Shown here: positions 1 through 5,612 of the stretch, piece by piece
Layout of the letters: each line of letters starts with the position of its first letter
Position numbering within the stretch: the stretch's first letter is position 1
Source: DASTRU01 sp035761045
GTDB taxonomy: Bacteria > Pseudomonadota > Gammaproteobacteria > Burkholderiales > Burkholderiaceae_E
Reading direction: 5' to 3'
NCBI GenBank assembly: GCA_035761045.1
Contig: DASTRU010000213.1
Span: 1 to 8,301, forward strand
Length of the DNA: 8,301 nt
Position numbers and translations under genes: made by a program
The notes under the pieces: generated by a model
What the model was told of the DNA's origin: nothing
The model's input: only the letters and a program-made list of their open reading frames with translations
The model's database searches: none

Positions 1-65
1 TGAATGATTTGTCCGCGCAATGCCTCTTGGGCCGCGCGAATGTCATTGATGGTAGGAAGCGGCAT
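1..65 (-). CDS. N-terminal fragment, probable threonine ammonia-lyase (threonine dehydratase)
   Basis: Only the first 21 complete codons are present; the gene runs off the left edge. Read on the minus strand from the ATG at 65-63, the peptide begins MPLPTINDIRAAQEALRGQI. The pattern LPT-x-x-DI-x-AA-x-x-x-[IL]-RGQ is typical of the N-terminus of PLP-dependent threonine/serine dehydratases of the IlvA/TdcB type, which deaminate threonine to 2-oxobutanoate. The PLP-lysine and glycine-loop motifs lie outside the window, so the family call rests on this short stretch alone. No clear Shine-Dalgarno sequence precedes the ATG. The gene is divergent from amt and shares its 218-bp upstream region. A serine racemase or another fold-type II PLP enzyme is possible. 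Confidence 0.5.
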   Translation of the reverse strand, partial: MPLPTINDIRAAQEALRGQII

Positions 66-283
66 GGTGAACAGTGTTATTCAACGGCTTCATTTAGATG
101 CATGGCGAGCACCAAGTCGGTGTATCGCTCGCGAATTAAGCACTTCATAAGTGCTAAGTCCTTAGGTGTCATGCAGACGTGGTGCATGCAATACAAAAAC
201 GATAACGAATGTGAATTAGTCACCACCTACTTTCAATCACAGTCGATTAGAAGACAACCTTAGTCCGACCCTCGGGAGTTTCC
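66..283. other. divergent intergenic region between the dehydratase and amt
   Basis: These 218 bp separate two divergent genes and should hold both promoters. An 84-codon plus-strand reading frame crosses most of it but also runs antisense through the dehydratase start and resembles nothing I know, so I treat the region as non-coding. It contains an NtrC-like dyad (109-123), a 7-bp stem with a 3-base loop (139-145 with 149-155), an overlapping 5-bp repeat CTAAG/CTTAG (154-158 with 161-165), a 6-bp repeat CATGCA/TGCATG (170-175 with 183-188) and GTGA-N5-TCAC (211-223). I could not identify a convincing sigma-70 or sigma-54 promoter by eye. The amt ribosome-binding site GGGAG lies at 274-278. 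Confidence 0.6.
109..123. promoter_or_regulatory. candidate NtrC (NRI) binding dyad upstream of amt
   Basis: The sequence GCACC-AAGTC-GGTGT matches the enterobacterial NtrC consensus dyad GCACC-N5-GGTGC at every conserved position except the last base. It ends 160 bp before the amt start, a usual distance for an enhancer-type activator site. A second right half-site, TGGTGCA, is seen at 180-186 without a matching left half. NtrC control of amt genes under nitrogen limitation is well established in proteobacteria. No good sigma-54 -24/-12 element is visible downstream, which weakens the case; the best GG-N10-GC spacing (119-132) overlaps the dyad itself and matches poorly. The site is seen in the sequence, but its function is inferred. 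Confidence 0.4.
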
Positions 284-1660
284 ATGCGTCTTGTCACGCG
301 AATATCGCGCTTGGCTTTTGCCGCAATCATGATGATGTTGATGTTGTCGACCACGCATGTCGTTGCGCAAACATTAACCGCGCCTAACGCGCGCGCGACC
401 GTCGCGGCGACCGCCGACGCTTCATCATCGACTTCGCAAATCGCGATCGATGCGCTTAAAACAGCTAACGCCGCCCGAACATCCGCGAACACCGCATGGG
501 TGCTCATCGCGACGGTACTCGTTTTAATGATGGGCTTTCCAGGGCTGGCGTTGTTTTACGCGGGCCTCACGCGCGAGAAAAACGCGGTGAACACTTTCTT
601 GCAAGTCGTCGTCGCGATCATGCTGGCCACTTTGGCATTCATGCTGGTCGGCTTTGGCTTGGCGTTTGGTCCTGGCGATCAATGGATTGGTTCGTTGATG
701 CCGCCATCGAGTTGGTTCTTCCTCGATAAACCCATGGACTCGCTTTACCCGGGAGTGAACGCGCCTTTGTTTTTCATCTTTCAATTGGCGTTCGCGGCGG
801 TGACGGTCGGCATCGTGTTGGGCGCTTCGATGGAACGCATTAGCTTTCCGTTCGTGATTCTGTTCGTGCCGTTATGGGTGATTTTCGTGTACTGCCCAGT
901 GGCTCGTTGGGTGTGGTCCGAGCACGGATGGCTGCATTCGATTGGCGCCATCGATTTCGCGGGTGGCCTCGTCGTGCATGTGTGCTCGGGTTGTTCGGCG
1001 CTTGCGCTGGCCATCATGCTTGGTAAACGCCGTGGCTTTGGTAGCGAATCCTTCGAACCGAATAGTCCCGCGTTGGCCGCATTGGGGGCGGCGATTTTGA
1101 TCGTGGGTTGGTACGGGTTCAACGCGGGATCGGCCTTGGCGGCGGATGCGAATGCCACGCGTGCCCTCGTCAGCACGCATATCGCCGCTGCGGCTGGCGC
1201 GGTGACGTGGCTTGTGATCGAGCTGATGTCGCGTCGCTACACCACGTTGATCGGCGTGTTAACGGGCGTGATCGGTGGCTTAGTGGCCATCACGCCCGCG
1301 TCTGGCTATGTCGCGCCCGAGACCGCGGTGTTAATCGGTGCGATCGGTTCGGCGGCCGCCTATCTTGGCGCGGTCATCATGCGTGGCCTCGCCTTGTTCG
1401 ACGACGCGCTCGATGTATTCGGCGTGCACGCGACCGCGGGCATCGTGGGCTCGTTGTTAACCGGCGCGCTGGCGTCGAGTGCCTTGGTCAGAACCGCGTC
1501 CGTCAAGGCACAACTGATCGCTACGGCGGCCGTCGTCGGCTATGCGTTCGTTGCGACGCTATTACTCGTCGCCGTGCTCCGTTTGATACTGAAGCTACGC
1601 GTCTCGCCGCAGGACGAGGACGCAGGCTTGGATCTCAAATATCACGGCGAGCCAGGTTAA
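284..1660 (+). CDS. amt: Amt/Rh family ammonium transporter with N-terminal signal peptide
   Basis: This 458-residue inner-membrane channel protein imports ammonium. Residues 1-28 form a signal peptide (probable cleavage after VVA-28), followed by an Ala/Ser/Thr-rich periplasmic leader to about residue 70 and then the Amt fold of about 11 helices. The functional residues of E. coli AmtB can be matched: pore-gate phenylalanines F166/F170 and F279, recruitment-site W211 and S283 (in GFNAGS), the Asp of DFAGG (D224), and the twin pore histidines H232 and H382 (in DVFGVH). The C-terminal tail keeps the LRV...GLD...HGE pattern that contacts GlnK in AmtB. GGGAG (274-278) lies 5 bases before the ATG. 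No glnK gene is adjacent; a small unknown gene follows instead. An unusual VCSGC segment directly follows H232. Family assignment is secure, but transport versus sensing cannot be told apart here. Confidence 0.96.
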   Translation: MRLVTRISRLAFAAIMMMLMLSTTHVVAQTLTAPNARATVAATADASSSTSQIAIDALKTANAARTSANTAWVLIATVLVLMMGFPGLALFYAGLTREKNAVNTFLQVVVAIMLATLAFMLVGFGLAFGPGDQWIGSLMPPSSWFFLDKPMDSLYPGVNAPLFFIFQLAFAAVTVGIVLGASMERISFPFVILFVPLWVIFVYCPVARWVWSEHGWLHSIGAIDFAGGLVVHVCSGCSALALAIMLGKRRGFGSESFEPNSPALAALGAAILIVGWYGFNAGSALAADANATRALVSTHIAAAAGAVTWLVIELMSRRYTTLIGVLTGVIGGLVAITPASGYVAPETAVLIGAIGSAAAYLGAVIMRGLALFDDALDVFGVHATAGIVGSLLTGALASSALVRTASVKAQLIATAAVVGYAFVATLLLVAVLRLILKLRVSPQDEDAGLDLKYHGEPG

Positions 1661-1683
1661 TCGCGGAGCGCATCGGAGGGTTC

Positions 1684-1980
1684 ATGCAAGGCGACGAGAT
1701 CCAGGTGTATGCGAAGTTTGGGTTTGCAATGCGCAGAGCCGGCACGCCTGTCGATCTCGTGAAGTTCGCGCAAGACGATAATTACGCGCGGGAAATGTTG
1801 ACGCTCGCATTGAATTCGTCTCAACCCGATCTCGTGCAACTTGCGCAGCAAACCCTTAGCCGTCGCGACGCATCCGCAAGCGCGAGCAGCGCGCCCGCGC
1901 CAACTAAGAAGCCTACTGGCAACGACGACGATGATCCGCCCGATGCGCCCAAAAAGCGCTTCGTTCGGTCGTTGCGTTAG
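1684..1980 (+). CDS. small hypothetical protein downstream of amt (98 aa)
   Basis: I do not recognise this protein. It starts 23 bases after the amt stop with a strong GGAGGG (1675-1680) 3 bases before the ATG, so it is probably co-transcribed with amt. The same frame is open far upstream inside amt, but that part is a shadow, and the Shine-Dalgarno sequence fixes the start at 1684. Residues 1-60 look helical and soluble, with amphipathic stretches around FGFAMRRAGTPVDLVKFAQ and REMLTLALNSS. Residues 61-80 are Ser/Ala/Pro-rich and probably disordered, followed by an acidic run (four Asp, 81-84) and a basic end, KKRFVRSLR. There is no signal peptide or membrane helix. The stop is 3 bp from the convergent parB stop. 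It could be a small adaptor or regulator, but nothing in the sequence proves this. Confidence 0.75.
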   Translation: MQGDEIQVYAKFGFAMRRAGTPVDLVKFAQDDNYAREMLTLALNSSQPDLVQLAQQTLSRRDASASASSAPAPTKKPTGNDDDDPPDAPKKRFVRSLR

Positions 1981-1983
1981 GCG

Positions 1984-2859
1984 CTATACCGCGCGGCTAC
2001 GCATGTGTTCGAGCACGCCTTCCAATTGCTCGTAACTTGAAAAGTCGATGATGACTTGACCGCGCCCCTTCACATCGGCGCGGATGGTTACACGTGTGGC
2101 CAGGGCATCGGATAACTCTTCTTCCAAACGCTCGACGTCACGGCTTTTAGCGCGAGCGACGGGCGCTTCGGCTTTATCGGAACGACCGACGCGAGCGACT
2201 AATTTTTCCGCCTCGCGCACCGTAAGACGCTTGGCGGCCACTTGCGCGCCCAAGGTGATTTGCGTCGCGGCATCCACGGCCAGCAAGGCGCGCGCATGAC
2301 CCATCTCGATATCGCCCGCAAGCAGCATTTCTTGCACGGGTTTGGCGAGATTCAACAGCCTTAATAGATTGGACGTCGCGCTGCGCGATCGGCCAATTGC
2401 ATGCGCTGCTTGTTCATGCGTCAGGCCGAATTCGCGAATCAGTCGTTCCACGCCCTGCGCTTCTTCCAACGGGTTTAAATCCTCGCGCTGGATGTTTTCA
2501 ATCAACGCCATCGCGGCCGCATGCTCGTCGGCCACGTCCTTGACGATGACAGGTACTTCTTCAAGCCCCGCGATACGCGCCGCGCGAAAGCGTCGTTCGC
2601 CCGCGATGATCTCGTAACGATCCGCGCCGATTGAACGCACGAGGATCGGCTGCATTAGTCCTTGCGCCTTGATGCTGTCGGCTAATTCAAGCAAGGCGCC
2701 TTCATCCATGCGGGTACGCGGCTGATACTTACCCGCTTGCAAGCGCGTGAGCGGCAGCGATGTCGGCTTGGCCGATGTCGACGCGGGTGTGTCGGGAGCG
2801 GAGGGACCGAGCAGCGCTTCGAGGCCGCGGCCAAGGCCTTTAGGTTTTTTCGTGACCAT
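1984..2859 (-). CDS. parB: chromosome-partitioning protein ParB (parS-binding CTPase clamp)
   Basis: This 291-residue protein begins with the MVTKKPKGLGRGLEALLG pattern common to chromosomal ParB/Spo0J; the N-terminal GLGRGLEALL segment is the part that stimulates ParA. The CTP-binding boxes are GERRFRAA (87-94) and ENIQRED (121-127). A helix-turn-helix for parS recognition lies at about residues 146-167 (LTHEQAAHAIGRSRSATSN). A charged linker leads to the C-terminal dimerisation domain (FSSYEQLEGVLEHM). Length is normal for the family. It is the last gene of the minus-strand block, 44 bp after the hydrolase. No Shine-Dalgarno sequence precedes the ATG; instead TAAAAT lies 6 bases upstream of it. 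Two matching parS sites lie upstream in and near mnmG. The assignment is certain. Confidence 0.98.
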   Translation of the reverse strand: MVTKKPKGLGRGLEALLGPSAPDTPASTSAKPTSLPLTRLQAGKYQPRTRMDEGALLELADSIKAQGLMQPILVRSIGADRYEIIAGERRFRAARIAGLEEVPVIVKDVADEHAAAMALIENIQREDLNPLEEAQGVERLIREFGLTHEQAAHAIGRSRSATSNLLRLLNLAKPVQEMLLAGDIEMGHARALLAVDAATQITLGAQVAAKRLTVREAEKLVARVGRSDKAEAPVARAKSRDVERLEEELSDALATRVTIRADVKGRGQVIIDFSSYEQLEGVLEHMRSRAV

Positions 2860-2903
2860 CGCTAAATTTTAGGTGATTGATATGGCGCGCCGTGCGCACG
2901 TGG

Positions 2904-3434
2904 CTAAAGCCATCGCGCGAGCAGCTCCCAACCATAGGGCCAATCGGCAAGATCGGAATCGGCGTTGATATGCCCAGCGTTGCCCGCGTTAATGAATTCA
3001 GCGCCCCAACACGTCGCAAGCAGCGCGGCGCGCAAAAAGCCGCAATACGGATCACTCGTCGATGCCACCAATAACGACGGAAACGGCAGTCGCTGCATAG
3101 GCAGCGGTGCGAAACCACGAACCTCTTGTGGCGCGCTCTCGCGCTCGACGTCGGGCGGCGCGACCAATAACGCTCCACGAATACGATGAGTGTCCGGCGA
3201 GCGCGCGGCCCAATGCGCGACCAAGGCGCAGCCCAAGCTATGCGCCGCAAGTACGACTGGCTTTGCTTGTCGCACCAGCGCCGCTTGCAAGGTGGCGATC
3301 CACTCATCGAGGTCGGGATGCATCCAGTCTCGTTGCTCGACACGTGAACATGCGTGACACGACTCCCAACGAGTTTGCCAATGCGTGGGGCCCGAGCCCT
3401 GCCATCCCGGTAAGGTCAATACAACGGCGCTCAT
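2904..3434 (-). CDS. RBBP9/YdeN-type serine hydrolase (alpha/beta fold)
   Basis: From the ATG at 3434 the protein has 176 residues and begins MSAVVLTLPGWQGSGPTHWQ, where the PGW-x-x-SGP-x-HWQ pattern is the hallmark of the RBBP9/YdeN family. The apparent catalytic triad is Ser66 (AHSLGC), Asp128 (STSDPYCG) and His155 (AGHIN). Natural substrates of bacterial members are poorly known, so I give no reaction beyond a probable ester or peptide hydrolase. It has no signal peptide and should be cytoplasmic. The frame also contains a GTG at 3470 that overlaps the parA stop as GTGA, giving 12 extra N-terminal residues and possible translational coupling. I prefer 3434 because the family begins at this first beta strand. 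It sits between parA and parB; I recall similar arrangements in some Burkholderiales but cannot verify this here. Confidence 0.9.
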   Translation of the reverse strand: MSAVVLTLPGWQGSGPTHWQTRWESCHACSRVEQRDWMHPDLDEWIATLQAALVRQAKPVVLAAHSLGCALVAHWAARSPDTHRIRGALLVAPPDVERESAPQEVRGFAPLPMQRLPFPSLLVASTSDPYCGFLRAALLATCWGAEFINAGNAGHINADSDLADWPYGWELLARWL

Positions 3435-3466
3435 GGACGGTCCAGGGTGCACATGGCATGCCGTGT

Positions 3467-4234
3467 TCACATCGTCGCGATGCGCTCGACCATTTCGCGA
3501 CCAAAGGCAACATAGGCTTGCGCGCCTTTGCTTGAACGATCGAAGGCAACGCCGGGCATGCCGTAGCTCGGCGCTTCGGCTAAACGCACGTTACGCGGAA
3601 TGATGGTGGAGAACACTTTTTGACCAAAGTGTTGAACAAGCTGCTCGCTCACGTTTTGCTGCAAGGTCATGCGTGGATCGAACATCACGCGCAATAAGCC
3701 GATGAGCTTGAGTTGCGGATTTAAATTCCGATGCACTTGCTTGATCGTATTGACCAAGTCCGACAAACCTTCAAGCGCGAAGTACTCGCATTGCATTGGC
3801 ACGATCACGCCGTCGGCCGCGCATAGTCCGTTCAACGTGAGCATCGATAACGACGGCGGGCAATCGATCAGTACGAAGTCGTAATCGTCGACATGCCGTT
3901 CAAGCGCCTGGCGCAAACGTTTGTCGCGGTCTTCGAGATCGACGAGCTCAACCTCCGCGCCGGCAAGTTCACGGTTGGCGGGCAGCACGTCATAGCCGCC
4001 CGCTTCGCTGCGTTGGCGCGCTTGTTCGATCGTTGCATTACCCAGCAGTACTTCGTACACGCTGCTTTTGAGTTGCGATTTATTGATGCCCGATCCCATC
4101 GTCGCGTTGCCTTGGGGATCAAGGTCGATGAGCAACACGCGTTGCTCGACCGTTGCTAAACCGGCGGCAAGATTCACGGCGGTCGTCGTTTTGCCGACGC
4201 CGCCTTTTTGATTGGCAATGCAGAAAGTTTTCAT
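3467..4234 (-). CDS. parA: chromosome-partitioning ATPase ParA (Soj type)
   Basis: This 255-residue ATPase begins MKTFCIANQKGGVGKTTTA. The deviant Walker A box KGGVGKTT is at residues 10-17 (signature Lys10, P-loop Lys15), Walker A' LLIDLDPQGN carries Asp37 and Asp39, and Walker B FVLID ends at Asp124. The IPRNVRLAEAPSYG segment is characteristic of chromosomal Soj/ParA. There is no N-terminal helix-turn-helix extension, so it is not the plasmid type Ia form. ATP-bound dimers coat the nucleoid and are released by ParB, which moves the origin region. I chose the ATG at 4234 because the family starts directly before the Walker A strand; the frame is open to an ATG at 4279 but that extension looks meaningless. 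There is no Shine-Dalgarno sequence: the bases before the ATG are TTCCTCC. Its stop overlaps a possible hydrolase GTG start. Confidence 0.97.
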   Translation of the reverse strand: MKTFCIANQKGGVGKTTTAVNLAAGLATVEQRVLLIDLDPQGNATMGSGINKSQLKSSVYEVLLGNATIEQARQRSEAGGYDVLPANRELAGAEVELVDLEDRDKRLRQALERHVDDYDFVLIDCPPSLSMLTLNGLCAADGVIVPMQCEYFALEGLSDLVNTIKQVHRNLNPQLKLIGLLRVMFDPRMTLQQNVSEQLVQHFGQKVFSTIIPRNVRLAEAPSYGMPGVAFDRSSKGAQAYVAFGREMVERIATM

Positions 4235-4331
4235 GGAGGAATTAGGCAGTGACGAGCATGGCCGCGCGGGCGCAAGCATACCGCGCGCGATGCAAGCGCT
4301 TGAGCGTACGCAAGCAATCCCTTATGCAATG
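4235..4331. other. lipocalin-parA intergenic region with spaced GCAAGC repeats
   Basis: This 97-bp gap is one of the two larger ones inside the minus-strand block. It contains three copies of GCAAGC at 4272, 4292 and 4310, spaced 20 and 18 bp, close to two helical turns; the middle copy is part of a perfect 10-bp palindrome CAAGCGCTTG (4293-4302). Such an arrangement could be an operator for the par genes, but there is no supporting evidence and short repeats occur by chance in this sequence. No good promoter or terminator is recognisable by eye. Confidence 0.3.
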
Positions 4332-4868
4332 TCAGGGATGCGTGGTGCGCACGAGACGCGAGGGATCGTACCCCTGAGTGCCTAAGCGTTGCGTGATCGC
4401 AAGCCAGACGGGCTCGGACATGTTCGGCTCGCGCGCGAGAATCCATAAGTACTCGCGCTTAGGATCACCCACGACGGCATAGGAATAATCGGGTGCGAGA
4501 TCGATGATCCAATAATCGCCCCATACCCATGGAAGAAAACTTAGCCAACGTGGCGCGAAGCGGACTTTGAGCTTGGCATTGGTTTGACGATCGACGACAC
4601 GCGCTTGACCGATCGCTTCGTCTTCCTTGCCGTTGGAGGTTTTGCAGCGATTGACGACGCGCAGTTCGTTGTCGGGCAGCTTCGTATAGTCCGCCGTGAC
4701 CTGCCCCAAGCACTGGGCTTGGAAGCGGTTGGGATACCGCGCGATTTCATACCAGTGGCCCACATAACGATCGAGATCGACATGGGAAACGGTGACTACC
4801 GGCTGTGCGATAGCGGTCGCGGCAAGCGATAAAGCAACCGCGATTAAACATATGCGAAGGCGATTCAA
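4332..4868 (-). CDS. Blc-type bacterial lipocalin, periplasmic
   Basis: The 178-residue protein matches Blc-family lipocalins across its length: G37-H38-W39 followed by YEIARYPNRFQ (first structurally conserved region), GDYWIIDLAPDYSYAV (117-132) and LWILAREP (141-148). Cys53 and Cys75 are the only cysteines after the signal peptide. Lipocalins form an eight-stranded barrel that binds hydrophobic ligands; Blc binds lysophospholipids and fatty acids and is linked to envelope stress. The signal peptide (residues 1-21, cleavage after AIA) lacks a lipobox cysteine, unlike E. coli Blc, so the mature protein should be soluble in the periplasm. The start codon is TTG, supported by GAGGAG (4875-4880) 6 bases upstream; the only in-frame ATG is at residue 150. 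It sits 52 bp after rsmG and before parA, an unexpected place. Confidence 0.95.
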   Translation of the reverse strand: MNRLRICLIAVALSLAATAIAQPVVTVSHVDLDRYVGHWYEIARYPNRFQAQCLGQVTADYTKLPDNELRVVNRCKTSNGKEDEAIGQARVVDRQTNAKLKVRFAPRWLSFLPWVWGDYWIIDLAPDYSYAVVGDPKREYLWILAREPNMSEPVWLAITQRLGTQGYDPSRLVRTTHP

Positions 4869-4874
4869 AGCCAG

Positions 4875-4880
4875 CTCCTC
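4875..4880 (-). promoter_or_regulatory. ribosome-binding site that fixes the TTG start of the lipocalin
   Basis: On the minus strand GAGGAG lies 6 bases before the TTG at 4868-4866. This strong Shine-Dalgarno sequence, together with the complete signal peptide that begins at the TTG, decides the start. Confidence 0.8.
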
Positions 4881-4920
4881 GACACGAAGACGTGAATAAC
4901 GAGCAATCGTTAGTCCAGGC

Positions 4921-5589
4921 TTATGCCTTGGCTAACTGCACGAGATGACGTTCAGCGGCGAGACCGGGAACGATCAAGCGATCCACCGCCAACGTTTTGA
5001 TGCTAGGTGGAAGAGCCGAGAGTTCTTCGTCGGGACGCACACCCTTCATCGCAGCCCACCTACCTTGCGGCGACAGTAGGTTTTGGGTTAAGGCGATTAA
5101 TTGGGCCAGCGTGGAAAAGGCGCGCGCGACGATGAGCGTCGGCGCGGGCAAGTCGCGTTCGGGTTGCAGCGATTCGACGCGCGAATGGTGCGCGTGAAGA
5201 TTCGTTAATCGAAGCGCGCCGCGTACTTGCGTTATGAACGCGGTTTTCTTGGCCACCGCGTCGACGCAATGCACTTCGATATCCGGAGCCATTATCGCCA
5301 GCACAACACCCGGTAAACCGCCGCCCGACCCTACGTCGAGCACGACCGCACCTTTCGTTAATTGGGGCTCCAGTACCGGCACGATGGCTAAGCAATCAAG
5401 TAAATGCGCGGCGAGTTGTTCGTGTGGGTCGCGAATCGCGGTGAGGTTGATTGCCGAATTCCATTTGTTTAGCTGGGCGAGATAGTCGAGTAGTAGTCCT
5501 CGTTGTGCTGACGAAAGCGCCACGCCAAGTGGCTCGCATCCTCGAGTAAGCGCTTCCTCAAGCCCCATGGACTGAACATTTTTAACCAT
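4921..5589 (-). CDS. rsmG: 16S rRNA (guanine-527-N7)-methyltransferase RsmG (GidB)
   Basis: This 222-residue enzyme methylates N7 of G527 in 16S rRNA with S-adenosylmethionine. The family hallmarks are present in order: WNSAINLTAIRDP (43-55), H-L-L-D (62-65), the SAM-binding loop LDVGSGGGLPG (84-94) ending the first strand, the acidic strand end CVDAVAKKTAF, IVARAFSTL and MKGVRPDEEL. The length is close to the usual 205-220 residues. The gene begins 23 bp after the mnmG stop, the normal gidA-gidB arrangement, and is probably co-transcribed with it. No Shine-Dalgarno sequence precedes the ATG at 5589 or the alternative ATG at 5568 (residue 8), so the exact start is uncertain. Loss of RsmG gives low-level streptomycin resistance in several bacteria. 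Confidence 0.97.
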   Translation of the reverse strand: MVKNVQSMGLEEALTRGCEPLGVALSSAQRGLLLDYLAQLNKWNSAINLTAIRDPHEQLAAHLLDCLAIVPVLEPQLTKGAVVLDVGSGGGLPGVVLAIMAPDIEVHCVDAVAKKTAFITQVRGALRLTNLHAHHSRVESLQPERDLPAPTLIVARAFSTLAQLIALTQNLLSPQGRWAAMKGVRPDEELSALPPSIKTLAVDRLIVPGLAAERHLVQLAKA

Positions 5590-5612
5590 GAAAAAGAATG
5601 GAATTTTCGGGA

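Noticed and set aside
119..132. GG-N10-GC as the sigma-54 promoter of amt
   Set aside because: Only the invariant GG and GC fit; the remaining positions match poorly and the element would overlap the proposed NtrC dyad.
211..223. GTGA-N5-TCAC as a CRP/FNR site upstream of amt
   Set aside because: The spacer is 5 rather than the 6 bases of a CRP site, and the half-sites do not match FNR.
9..263. 84-codon plus-strand open frame at the left end
   Set aside because: It runs antisense through the dehydratase start, fills the divergent promoter region, has no good ribosome-binding site and has a composition unlike a real protein.
1108..1683. Long plus-strand open frame inside amt, in frame with the small downstream gene
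   Set aside because: Arg/Gly-rich shadow of amt. The real gene in this frame starts at 1684, where a strong Shine-Dalgarno sequence is present.
2088..2102. CACGTG core inside parB as a third parS
   Set aside because: Only the core hexamer and left-flank GTT fit; the right flank does not match the palindrome.
2840..3343. 167-codon minus-strand frame overlapping the hydrolase
   Set aside because: Arg/Cys/Ser-rich shadow in another frame of the hydrolase, which has clear family motifs and a full catalytic triad.
3336..3351. CACGTG core inside the hydrolase gene as a third parS
   Set aside because: The flanks match poorly (left arm CTCGA, right arm AACAT), so it is probably a chance hexamer.
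3107..3535. 142-codon plus-strand frame opposite the hydrolase
   Set aside because: Low-complexity antisense shadow of the hydrolase and the end of parA, with no family resemblance.
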